Position numbers and translations under genes: made by a program
The notes under the pieces: model-generated
The model's database searches: none
What the model was told of the DNA's origin: nothing
Seen by the model: only the letters and a program-made list of their open reading frames with translations
Part shown: positions 1 through 5,888 of the stretch, in pieces
How positions within the stretch are numbered: position 1 is the stretch's first letter
Layout: the number at the start of each line of letters is the position of its first letter
Source: Planctomycetaceae bacterium
GTDB lineage: Bacteria; Planctomycetota; Planctomycetia; Pirellulales; Thermoguttaceae
Direction of reading: 5' to 3'
DNA length: 6,964 nt
NCBI GenBank assembly: GCA_009783865.1
Contig: WRCR01000215.1
Location: 1-6,964, forward strand

Positions 1-211
1 CGAAAGCACTCTTGACGCTGGCAACCGGTGCAACTTCGCCCAAGCGGTACGAGATGTTCCCCAAATGACAAAGTGCCGCCGAAAGATGTGCTTCAAGAAT
101 CGGACCTTCTATTTTGCTCTTGTCTCTGCTTCGGACAACGTCAATGAAGTTGCCAAATGGTTTTCCGCTTAATTTTTCGTATTCTGATCCGATTTTTTTT
201 GACAATAACAT
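1..211 (-). pseudogene. C-terminal remnant of a Gfo/Idh/MocA-family oxidoreductase, cut by the window edge
   Basis: Reading leftward from about 211 there is an open frame, starting with an ATG at 209-211, that runs off the window. It contains GKPFGNFIDVVRSRD followed by EAHLSAALCHLGNISYRLGE. The pattern N(F/W)(I/L)(D/E)xVRSR...EGHLSxxLCHLGNISYRLG is the C-terminal signature I know from planctomycete Gfo/Idh/MocA-type NAD(P)-dependent oxidoreductases, where it lies roughly 50 residues before the end of a protein of about 430. The N-terminal Rossmann fold that should precede it is absent: this frame meets a TAA about 45 bases upstream of the ATG, and the adjoining DNA is the palindrome cluster and then rpsP. 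I therefore read it as a 5'-truncated remnant. It could be a small expressed ORF, but nothing resembling a ribosome binding site precedes the ATG. The family call is fairly firm; pseudogene status is inference, because the 3' end is not visible. Confidence 0.62.
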
Positions 212-223
212 TCCATAAAAGAC

Positions 224-243
224 GCGTTGCCGAAGGGCAGCGC
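224..243. repeat. REP-like palindrome, copy beside the oxidoreductase remnant
   Basis: The arms GCGTTGCC and GGCAGCGC surround a GAAG centre, giving an 8-bp stem with one G-T wobble on the plus strand. The core TTGCCGAAGGGCAGC is the same as in the copy at 352-367 but in the opposite orientation. On the minus strand it is followed by TCTTTTAT, so it might act as a weak terminator for rpsP transcripts. Confidence 0.6.
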
Positions 244-304
244 AAAAAACTGCTTTTTATCTTGTTCTTCCGTATAACGGCAGGCGTTTTTGAAGTATTC
301 CTCA

Positions 305-386
305 TCGGCAACAGTTTATTGTGCGTCGCCCTTCGGCGACGATTTGTTATTGCTGCCCTTCGGCAACAGTTTGTTGTTCCGCAGGT
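305..386. repeat. Short direct-repeat array (28 and 27 bp spacing) with embedded palindromes, overlapping the 3' end of rpsP
   Basis: Three related units begin TCGGCAACAGTTTATTGT (305), TCGGCGACGATTTGTTATTG (333) and TCGGCAACAGTTTGTTGTT (360), spaced 28 and 27 bases apart. The junctions form palindromes: CGTCGCC-CTTC-GGCGACG at 324-341 (perfect 7-bp arms) and GCTGCC-CTTC-GGCAAC at 352-367. The rpsP stop codon (347-349) lies inside a unit. Read in the minus direction the units encode related peptides (TVAEGQQ, IVAEGRR, TVADEE), but the later ones are separated from S16 by stops, and the extra base in the 28-bp unit shifts the frame. This fits tandem duplication of the gene's 3' end or insertion of a REP-like element; which of these I cannot tell. 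Confidence 0.7.
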
Positions 387-832
387 GTTTCAACAGGGGC
401 TTCCGCAACAACCGGTTCTTCGGCAACTGCTGCAACTATCGGTTCTTCTACAACTTCTGGTGCAGCCGCTTCCGCCTTCTTTTTCGTTTTCGGAGCGGGC
501 TTCGGCAAATCGGCTGGTACCGTCGGCTGACGGCGTTTCACCGCCAAACGGGCTAAAGCCGCCTTTTGTTGTTCAAGATGCGTTCCGTTCGTCCCGTATT
601 TCTTGATAAGAATGGCAACCTTTTCGGACGGTTGCGCACCGACACCAATCCAATAAGCGATTCTTTCGCCATTCAGATTAGCGCGGGCATCGGTTTCCGG
701 CACCATTGGGTCGTAATAGCCGACTTCTTCGAGAACCCGACCGTCACGGGGCGTGCGCGAATCGGTAACACAAACACGGAAGAACGGACGATGTAAACGT
801 CCGAATTTTTTCATACGAATTCTAACTGCCAT
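347..832 (-). CDS. rpsP: 30S ribosomal protein S16 with an acidic C-terminal extension
   Basis: S16 binds 16S rRNA in the 30S body and is needed for subunit assembly. Residues 1-85 are a complete S16 core: MAVRIRMKKFGR at the N-terminus, then HRPFF, DSRTPRDGR, YDPMVPETDA and GERIAYWIGVGAQPSEKV, close to planctomycete S16. The 161-residue product is nearly twice the usual 80-90. Residues 100-161 form a low-complexity tail, first K/P-rich (PKPAPKTKKK) and then A/E/P/V-rich with repeated EEP motifs. The start at 832 gives the canonical MAVRI and has GGAG six bases upstream; the longer frame to 859 adds nine unrelated residues. The last codons and the stop lie inside the repeat array. A near-consensus promoter stands about 60 bases upstream. 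The usual rimM/trmD/rplS partners are not next to it on either side within this window. Confidence 0.96.
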   Translation of the reverse strand: MAVRIRMKKFGRLHRPFFRVCVTDSRTPRDGRVLEEVGYYDPMVPETDARANLNGERIAYWIGVGAQPSEKVAILIKKYGTNGTHLEQQKAALARLAVKRRQPTVPADLPKPAPKTKKKAEAAAPEVVEEPIVAAVAEEPVVAEAPVETPAEQQTVAEGQQ

Positions 833-838
833 TAAATA

Positions 839-842
839 CTCC
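839..842 (-). promoter_or_regulatory. Ribosome binding site of rpsP
   Basis: The minus strand reads GGAG, then six bases, then ATG at 832. This is the only convincing Shine-Dalgarno site in the window, and it fixes the rpsP start at 832 rather than 859. Confidence 0.8.
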
Positions 843-895
843 AGCGGACTGTTTTCCAAACACCTCTACGCAATTTTCGATAAAAAAGCACTATT

Positions 896-924
896 ATTAT
901 GCCGTCGTTTTCGGAAATTGTCAA
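896..924 (-). promoter_or_regulatory. Sigma-70-type promoter of rpsP
   Basis: On the minus strand a perfect -35 TTGACA (919-924) is separated by exactly 17 bases from a -10 CATAAT (896-901, five of six consensus). Transcription would begin near 889 and leave a leader of about 57 nt containing the GGAG site. This is the strongest promoter match in the window and suits a highly expressed ribosomal protein gene. Confidence 0.8.
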
Positions 925-984
925 GGGCGGGGGATAAGTCCCATGACACCGAAACTTCAAAGTCCGTAGATTCACGGTATTTTT

Positions 985-1014
985 GTCAAAACAAAGGTTG
1001 GTCAAGGTTTTGAC
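985..1014. repeat. Spaced inverted repeat GTCAAAAC / GTTTTGAC
   Basis: Perfect 8-bp arms at 985-992 and 1007-1014 are separated by 14 bases; a further GTCAAGG lies between them. Each arm contains TTGAC on one strand, resembling a -35 element, but no convincing -10 box follows in either direction. It could be an operator or a chance palindrome. Confidence 0.35.
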
Positions 1015-1030
1015 TTACACTTTAGTAATG

Positions 1031-1058
1031 AAAAGCGTTCATGGGAGAACGCTTTTTT
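1031..1058. terminator. Bidirectional intrinsic terminator downstream of the secreted protein gene
   Basis: AAAAGCGTTC (1031-1040) and GAACGCTTTT (1047-1056) form a perfect 10-bp stem around the loop ATGGGA, flanked by A on one side and T on the other. Plus-strand transcripts would end in six U residues and minus-strand transcripts in four. As no plus gene ends nearby, its likely job is to end the minus-strand transcript of the gene at 1174-2427 and shield the rpsP promoter. Confidence 0.8.
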
Positions 1059-1173
1059 GCGCCATTTTTTATATGTCGATTCCTTTGTAGCCAATAAGGC
1101 GTAATGCTTAAAATCGCACGACTTTATAAACCTCCACAAAACTATTGTACGCCCGTCACCCCCCGCTTTCGTA

Positions 1174-2427
1174 TCAATTAACCGTCAGCAATACCCCGCA
1201 GCCGGGGGCAAGCCAGCGTTGTTCCCCAGTGAAAGGAACTATTTTCCCGCTGAACGAACTGACCATCATTACTTTGCCGCCGCCTTTGAAGGCAACATGT
1301 ATAGGAGACGATGCCTTAAGGGACTTGTTGACAACCAAAACAAAAGGTCTTTCATCTGGAGGATGAACGAATTCACCGAACAACAGCGAACCGCCGCCGA
1401 CAGATTCAACAAACTTTGCCGATTCGATGCCCTGACCATTGCGCGGTACTTTTCCGCCGGCATGAAACACATTGACGCTTTTCAATTCGCAATAGAACCT
1501 AGAGAGAGAATGAACTTGAAGATTGATGTTCCGCATCATTTCCCACGTCTTTGTGCGATAACCAAAACGGTCAATGGGCGCAAGACGATAATTACCGACC
1601 TGTGGTGTGTAGTAAGTGAAATAACCAATTCCCTTGCCGCCGTAAGCCAAAGTCGAATAAACCTGAACCGCCAGCGTCGCATCGGAAGGTTCGGCATAAT
1701 GGAAATGAGCGTTAGACAGAATAACGTTCCAAAAAGGAATATCGGCTTCAAGTGACTTCTTCCGAACCGATTCCATGTTGCCGTAAAAGCGGTCTTCGTC
1801 AAAAGTTCCATTGTCGAAAAGCGAATAATTATCGTAAGAAATATACGGCGGCTTGCAGGTTTCGACATATTTATCGAGATGTTCCTGATAGTCCTTCGCG
1901 CCGAGTTGTTCCGCCGAAGCATAATCAGGAAACAAATTGATATAAGGCATAATACCCTGCTTTTTGACTGCTTCAGACCAAACATTCAAGGTCGGAAACA
2001 GTGCAGCGTTTGGTTCGTCTCGGAGATACACCGCAAAGACCGCCTTCCGGTCTTCGGGGTCAGTGATAGGTTCCAAGAATTTCTGCACTGCCTTGTCTGC
2101 TTTTTCTTGCGAAGTTTCGCGGACGGGCAGTCCAAACAGAATACCGGCAAGATGATTGTTTCGGATGTGTTGCAGATTTTGGACATGAGTGAATCCGCTT
2201 GTATTAAAGCCGCAATCGTAAAGGTCTTTCATCATAGCGTTCACATCGGCAATGTCGCCCCATTGCCCGCTTGCCGGGTCGCTGGGCATCGGACCCCAAG
2301 GAAAGATAACAAACTCGGTCGGTTTTGCCCGCTTCGGTGTAGAATCGGACACCTGCTGAGCGAAAGCAACCGAAAAAGCGGCAAGCAGCATAAATACAAA
2401 CAAAGCGATAAAAAATTTGGTTCTCAT
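1174..2427 (-). CDS. Secreted TIM-barrel protein resembling clan GH-A glycoside hydrolases, family unassigned
   Basis: The 417-residue product begins with a classic type I signal peptide (MRTKFF, a hydrophobic run, then AFA before QQ at residues 23-24), so it is exported. Residues 35-305 have alternating strand/helix character typical of a TIM barrel: FVIFPWGP, GFNTSGF, LAGILFGLP, VFAVYLRDEPN, IMPYINLFP, YISYDNY, PFWNVILS and GIGYFTYYTP. RDEPN (136-140) sits where the general acid glutamate of beta-4 usually lies in GH-A enzymes, making E138 the best catalytic candidate; I see no equally clear nucleophile. Residues 310-417 look like an all-beta domain ending GCGVLLTVN. An in-frame ATG at 2457 is possible, but the TATAAT at 2468-2473 would start transcription almost on top of it, so 2427 is preferred. 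The 912-residue gene ends 84 bases upstream on the same strand, suggesting a shared job in glycan breakdown. The substrate is unknown. Confidence 0.8.
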   Translation of the reverse strand: MRTKFFIALFVFMLLAAFSVAFAQQVSDSTPKRAKPTEFVIFPWGPMPSDPASGQWGDIADVNAMMKDLYDCGFNTSGFTHVQNLQHIRNNHLAGILFGLPVRETSQEKADKAVQKFLEPITDPEDRKAVFAVYLRDEPNAALFPTLNVWSEAVKKQGIMPYINLFPDYASAEQLGAKDYQEHLDKYVETCKPPYISYDNYSLFDNGTFDEDRFYGNMESVRKKSLEADIPFWNVILSNAHFHYAEPSDATLAVQVYSTLAYGGKGIGYFTYYTPQVGNYRLAPIDRFGYRTKTWEMMRNINLQVHSLSRFYCELKSVNVFHAGGKVPRNGQGIESAKFVESVGGGSLLFGEFVHPPDERPFVLVVNKSLKASSPIHVAFKGGGKVMMVSSFSGKIVPFTGEQRWLAPGCGVLLTVN

Positions 2428-2467
2428 AGTATTCAAATTAAAAAGTTTAAGTTTCATAACATCTTTG

Positions 2468-2496
2468 ATTATAAGGGAATCTCCAGCGAAACACAA
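2468..2496 (-). promoter_or_regulatory. Possible internal promoter before the 417-residue protein gene
   Basis: The minus strand has a perfect -10 TATAAT (2468-2473), 17 bases after a weak -35 TTGTGT (2491-2496, three of six). Transcription would begin near 2461. It would let the second gene be expressed separately from the 912-residue gene, in addition to read-through from upstream. Confidence 0.45.
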
Positions 2497-2511
2497 GCCG
2501 CAAAACCGCTA

Positions 2512-5250
2512 TTATTTCACATCTTTAACGCAGCGGAAGCCGATAGTATCGCAACGGTCAAGACCAGACCACATTAAAATAAATTTGGCGTGATGATTGT
2601 TCGGACGCGGTCCGCCGTCAACGTACCAGCCGCTTCCCTTCGCTTGAAAGAAACTGCCGCCGCGTATCATGACAAATCGGGTATGTCCGTCGTCCCGCTG
2701 ACTTTCCGTCCATTCATAAACGTTGCCGCTCATCTGATAGCAGCCGTATGGACTTCGCCCTTTCGGCAACGATTTAACAGGAATCGTGTTTCCTGTTGTG
2801 TTCACCCGATTCGAGTCCGGCTTGTTAATGTCCATCTCACCGTCCCAGGACCAAAGCCGACCGTCGGTTCCTTGAGCGGCAAGTTGCCATTCCGGTTCAG
2901 TCGGCAAGCGTTTTCCTGCCCATTTTGCGAAAGCCCGCGCATCGTCCAAATCAACATAAACAACGGGATGCTCCGCAAGTTCAACCGGCATTTGACCGCC
3001 CGTCCAATGTGCAATAAAATTCTCCGCATGCTTCGGACGATAACCGGTCGCATCCAAAAACGCCTTGAATTGGGCATTGATCACCGCCGCTTCATCTATC
3101 AAAAACGTCTTGACTTCAACTTGATAATCGTGGGCAACTTTCGATGAATGTGGATTTCCCCAAGTAAATTTCTCGATACTGTCCGCCGGTGTTCCCGGGT
3201 CAGGATAACAGCCGCATTCTCGACGCTGATGCTCAATCTTCATGTTGACAGTTGCGCCGGGAACGAGACACATTCCTTCGGGAACACGTTCCTTGTCGGC
3301 AGGAATAGTCCCTTCAACGGGACGCGGCGTTTCCAGCGAATGAGCGAAATTTCTGGAATCTTTTCCAGCATCACTTTCGGGAAGCGGTTCTTTCTTCGTC
3401 CGGTTTTGCTTGGCAACGAATTGCAATAGTTCGTCATCTACCGCTGATTTTGGAAGCACTAAAAAACAACCGAGTCCCGAATCGCTGTCGATTTTCCCGC
3501 GAATCTCGATACGATTGTCCCGCTCAATCGGCATGATTTCGACACCGTTCCAAAGGTCAAAATACCGTGAGTTTGCGTTCCAAGGAACGTCAAACAAAGC
3601 GTAATTCGTTTCGGAATCAACATCCCACTGTTCAGTTTTTGTCCAAACGGTGAACAGCGACACTCCGTTTTTGCCTGACCAATGATGTACGAAAATCCCC
3701 GGCTGGGCATACTTTCGCACGGTTTCGTTTTCCGAATCGCAACACGCCGGATAGTACGGTTCCCACGCATCGCTTGCAAACAAGTCCGAATACCGCCGGA
3801 GAATGGGTACCGCTCTGCGCCAAAGTTGCCGGTCGCTTGCGTTCCAAGGATTGTAGGTTCCGAAAATGTTTTCCCAAACAATCATTCCGCTGCCGCCGAA
3901 AAAGGCACGGCGAATCTCCTCTTTATGGGAACGTTCCCAACGCCAGATTTGCCACCGCAGGTGCCGCGGTTCCAGCCATTTACGATGGTCTAACGACGGC
4001 GGTTCCGGGTCTCGGCACCACTGCGCCCAAGAGGAATTGCACAAGCCCAGATTCGAAATGGGCGGATTGCCTTCCGGCGACAATGTGATTCCCGGTCGCA
4101 CTGCGTCAAGTTTCTGCCGCAGCACCGCCGAAGAACCGACCATAGTGTCGAGAAAGATGCCGTCAATCTGCGTTTCGCCGACAAGTTCTGCCAAGAAATC
4201 TTCGTCCGTTTTTCCTGCGCGGTTAGTTCCGACATCCCACGGATTGTAATTGATGAAAACCCGAACATTCCGGGCGTGACATTGCCGCACCATTTCCCGG
4301 ATTCCGGCAATACCGCCGGGCATGTCCCGATAAAAGTCGAGTTGATTGCGCCGGTCAGCACCGATTCTAGGATAAGCGTGCCAAAGCAATATAATATCGT
4401 AGCCGCCAAATTCTTTTTCGCCGTCATCGAGGAAGGCATCCATTGTGTACTTTCCCGATTCAGGGTCGTAAAACGACCGGTCGTACATAAATGTGAAATG
4501 ACAGGTGAATGCTTTCGTCAACCACTGCTGCGACGGTTCATCGTACAGCCGAAAGTTGAGCGGCTGCGGCACCGTATAAGCGGCGAGAGATTTTTTCTGT
4601 TCGTCTGTGGGATTTTCGATTTCAAACACTGCCGCACGAATCTGAACCTGTCCCTTAGCAGCATTGCGGGTTGCGTCCATACCGAGAATCGGTTTAGCGA
4701 ACAGCGCAGCGGAATCAAATTCCGGTATTTCTGTTTTAATTGTCAATGAATGCCAGTTGCCGTCTTTGGGAATATCGACCGTTCCGCACGCCGTTGACCA
4801 TGCTTTCCACGCATTTGTCTCTTTCGTTACTAAATCGAAAGCGGCGCATAGTTCGTTGTTGCCGGAAATCCAGCGGGCATCAAACCGCCAGACGATTTTG
4901 TCACGTGGACGAAGATCATAAGCGGCGGCAAGAGTGTTATCCATACGCAGCCAAGCACGGACACCTTGAAAATTCACATCGACAATGGGCAATGTTTGAC
5001 CGTCTCTAACAGATTGCCGATACTGTCGGACGTTGTCGAGCCAGCGGGAACGTTCCGCTGCATTGGCGGGTTTGGCAATGTAAACGTCTCCGGTCAACAA
5101 ACGCGGAGACATTTCCGCTGCCGACCATTGGCAATCTTCTCCTGCCTTGAACGTTGCCGACGAAAATGGAATATCGCCGTATCCGACTGCGGCAACACTG
5201 TGAAAAGCGATGGTCAATACCGCAGTGAAAAATATGTTTTTGGGCATCAT
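2512..5250 (-). CDS. Exported multidomain protein: beta-sandwich-like, TIM-barrel glycosidase-like and SUMF1/FGE-like domains
   Basis: The 912-residue product starts with a signal peptide (about 1-23). Residues 25-215 look beta-rich and may bind carbohydrate. Residues 245-470 resemble a TIM barrel with strands FTCHFTFMYD, YDIILLWHAYP, RVFINYNPWD, DGIFLDTM (363-370), ITLSPEGNPP (389-398) and MIVWENIFG (456-464). D363, D368, E393 and E460 are candidate catalytic acids; DGIFLDT recalls the beta-4 nucleophile strand of GH36/GH31-type enzymes, but I cannot assign a family. A beta domain follows (510-603), then a charged linker, then a SUMF1-type domain (658-911) with HPVVYVDLDDARAFAKWAGK, RLPTEPEWQLAA, GNVYEWT, IRGGSF and GFRC. 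The two cysteines of active formylglycine-generating enzymes, expected just after RGGSF, are missing (Q869 and G874 occupy those places). ATG codons occur at 5250 and 5247 without a Shine-Dalgarno site. It may be transcribed together with the next secreted protein. Confidence 0.85.
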   Translation of the reverse strand: MMPKNIFFTAVLTIAFHSVAAVGYGDIPFSSATFKAGEDCQWSAAEMSPRLLTGDVYIAKPANAAERSRWLDNVRQYRQSVRDGQTLPIVDVNFQGVRAWLRMDNTLAAAYDLRPRDKIVWRFDARWISGNNELCAAFDLVTKETNAWKAWSTACGTVDIPKDGNWHSLTIKTEIPEFDSAALFAKPILGMDATRNAAKGQVQIRAAVFEIENPTDEQKKSLAAYTVPQPLNFRLYDEPSQQWLTKAFTCHFTFMYDRSFYDPESGKYTMDAFLDDGEKEFGGYDIILLWHAYPRIGADRRNQLDFYRDMPGGIAGIREMVRQCHARNVRVFINYNPWDVGTNRAGKTDEDFLAELVGETQIDGIFLDTMVGSSAVLRQKLDAVRPGITLSPEGNPPISNLGLCNSSWAQWCRDPEPPSLDHRKWLEPRHLRWQIWRWERSHKEEIRRAFFGGSGMIVWENIFGTYNPWNASDRQLWRRAVPILRRYSDLFASDAWEPYYPACCDSENETVRKYAQPGIFVHHWSGKNGVSLFTVWTKTEQWDVDSETNYALFDVPWNANSRYFDLWNGVEIMPIERDNRIEIRGKIDSDSGLGCFLVLPKSAVDDELLQFVAKQNRTKKEPLPESDAGKDSRNFAHSLETPRPVEGTIPADKERVPEGMCLVPGATVNMKIEHQRRECGCYPDPGTPADSIEKFTWGNPHSSKVAHDYQVEVKTFLIDEAAVINAQFKAFLDATGYRPKHAENFIAHWTGGQMPVELAEHPVVYVDLDDARAFAKWAGKRLPTEPEWQLAAQGTDGRLWSWDGEMDINKPDSNRVNTTGNTIPVKSLPKGRSPYGCYQMSGNVYEWTESQRDDGHTRFVMIRGGSFFQAKGSGWYVDGGPRPNNHHAKFILMWSGLDRCDTIGFRCVKDVK

Positions 5251-5253
5251 ATC

Positions 5254-5281
5254 GAGTAGTGAGTAGCGAGTGGTGAGTAAT
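5254..5281. repeat. Four tandem 7-bp repeats in the leader of the 912-residue protein gene
   Basis: On the plus strand the units are GAGTAGT, GAGTAGC, GAGTGGT and GAGTAAT, four uninterrupted heptamers with the invariant core GAGT. They end three bases from the start codon of the minus-strand gene and replace the region where a ribosome binding site would lie. Heptameric short tandem repeats are known from other bacteria such as cyanobacteria. A role here is inference. Confidence 0.8.
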
Positions 5282-5291
5282 AATGAGGATA

Positions 5292-5320
5292 ATGATAATA
5301 ACGATAGCCGCCAGTGTCAA
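5292..5320 (-). promoter_or_regulatory. Sigma-70-type promoter of the 912-residue protein gene
   Basis: On the minus strand a perfect -35 TTGACA (5315-5320) stands 17 bases from the -10 TATCAT (5292-5297, five of six). Transcription would start near 5285, giving a leader of about 35 nt that is almost wholly the heptamer repeat tract. Confidence 0.75.
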
Positions 5321-5326
5321 CTGGCG
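5309..5326. promoter_or_regulatory. Inverted repeat overlapping the -35 box, candidate operator
   Basis: CGCCAGT (5309-5315) and ACTGGCG (5320-5326) are perfect 7-bp arms around GTCA. The palindrome covers the whole -35 hexamer of the minus-strand promoter, the position expected of a repressor operator. No regulator gene is recognisable nearby except possibly the protein at 5889-6767. Confidence 0.5.
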
Positions 5327-5350
5327 AAAAAACAGAGCCGCAAATTCCCC

Positions 5351-5379
5351 TTGACCAATTTTACAAAAATCGTTACAGT
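5351..5379 (+). promoter_or_regulatory. Possible promoter of the lipoprotein gene
   Basis: TTGACC (5351-5356) is followed after 17 bases by TACAGT (5374-5379, four of six), giving a leader of about 45 nt. A second candidate -10, TATACT at 5409-5414, is closer to the gene but lacks a recognisable -35. Either may serve the gene starting at 5431. Confidence 0.4.
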
Positions 5380-5430
5380 CCGTGACAATTTACTTGGTTC
5401 GGGAAGGTTATACTTTTTTGTACTAAAACG

Positions 5431-5862
5431 ATGCATCCTTACACTTTTACTTTGTTGTTGGCGTTGGTATCCGTTTGTTTTTGCACCGGTTGCGGACTTT
5501 TCGGCGGCTCGAGCAAAAAGCCCCGTGTTGTAGAACAGCCGCCGTATTACGGAACAATCGAGCGGGATGTCTACGGCAGAGAATTCGCTAACGTTCAAAT
5601 GGAACATTCCAGCGAATCACGTGAAGAACACAAACCCTCACGTAAAAACAGTGTTTCATCAACCGGTGAAATGGAAAAATTGCAAAGGGACGCAGACGAA
5701 TATGCTGCCGAAGAAGCACGCAAAAAAGCAAAGGAAAACTCCGAAAAAAAAGGCGGATTTTGGGCTTGGTTTCAAAGCGGTAAATCAACCAACGGAATGA
5801 GCAGCGAAGCAAAAGCCCTCAATGAATCAATCGAAGCAAAACGGTTCGATGCCGTGAGATAA
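5431..5862 (+). CDS. Small putative lipoprotein with a charged helical region
   Basis: I do not recognise the family of this 143-residue protein. The N-terminus has a hydrophobic stretch (LLLALVSVCF, residues 8-17) leading to CTGC at 18-21. This resembles a lipobox with C21 as the lipidated cysteine, although C18 at the -3 position is unusual, since leucine is typical. A glycine/serine-rich spacer follows (GLFGGSSKK), then a tyrosine-containing segment, and a highly charged helix at about 79-108 (EMEKLQRDADEYAAEEARKK) that may form a coiled coil. The end has an aromatic patch GGFWAWF (108-114) and a second charged helix. It probably sits on a membrane facing the periplasm. It is divergent from the 912-residue protein gene and only 26 bases from the end of the convergent gene; no terminator separates them. 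Length and lack of known domains give no function. Confidence 0.75.
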   Translation: MHPYTFTLLLALVSVCFCTGCGLFGGSSKKPRVVEQPPYYGTIERDVYGREFANVQMEHSSESREEHKPSRKNSVSSTGEMEKLQRDADEYAAEEARKKAKENSEKKGGFWAWFQSGKSTNGMSSEAKALNESIEAKRFDAVR

Positions 5863-5888
5863 ACGGTACAAATATAGACAGTAAATTA

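Larger units (their letters stand above)
860..1173. other. Intergenic region between rpsP and the 417-residue secreted protein gene
   Basis: No convincing gene occurs here on either strand; the open frames lack start signals and recognisable content. The region holds the rpsP promoter (896-924), a spaced inverted repeat (985-1014) and a terminator (1031-1058). The 115 bases between the terminator and the end of the secreted protein gene show nothing I can interpret. Confidence 0.7.

Noticed and set aside
169..315. Minus-strand 49-codon open frame with charged content (DEEYFKNACRYTEEQDKK)
   Set aside because: It follows a TAA directly and has no start codon at its beginning, only a late internal ATG. 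Its peptide matches nothing I know, so it is treated as noncoding or as a remnant.
157..606. Plus-strand open frame of 149 codons
   Set aside because: It lies antisense to rpsP and the repeat cluster, has repetitive composition mirroring the S16 tail, and has no start signal; S16 on the other strand is unmistakable.
1879..2577. Plus-strand open frame of 232 codons
   Set aside because: It is antisense to the secreted protein gene, with no promoter, ribosome binding site or recognisable content; it is a shadow of the real gene.
2756..2775. Apparent further copy of the palindrome repeat (CGCCCTTTCGGCAACGATTT)
   Set aside because: It encodes SLPKGR within the conserved part of the SUMF1-like domain and has an extra base in the core, so coding constraint explains it; similarity is probably coincidental.
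5863..5888. Terminator between the convergent lipoprotein and acidic protein genes
   Set aside because: The 26-base gap has no stem-loop with a T-tract on either strand.
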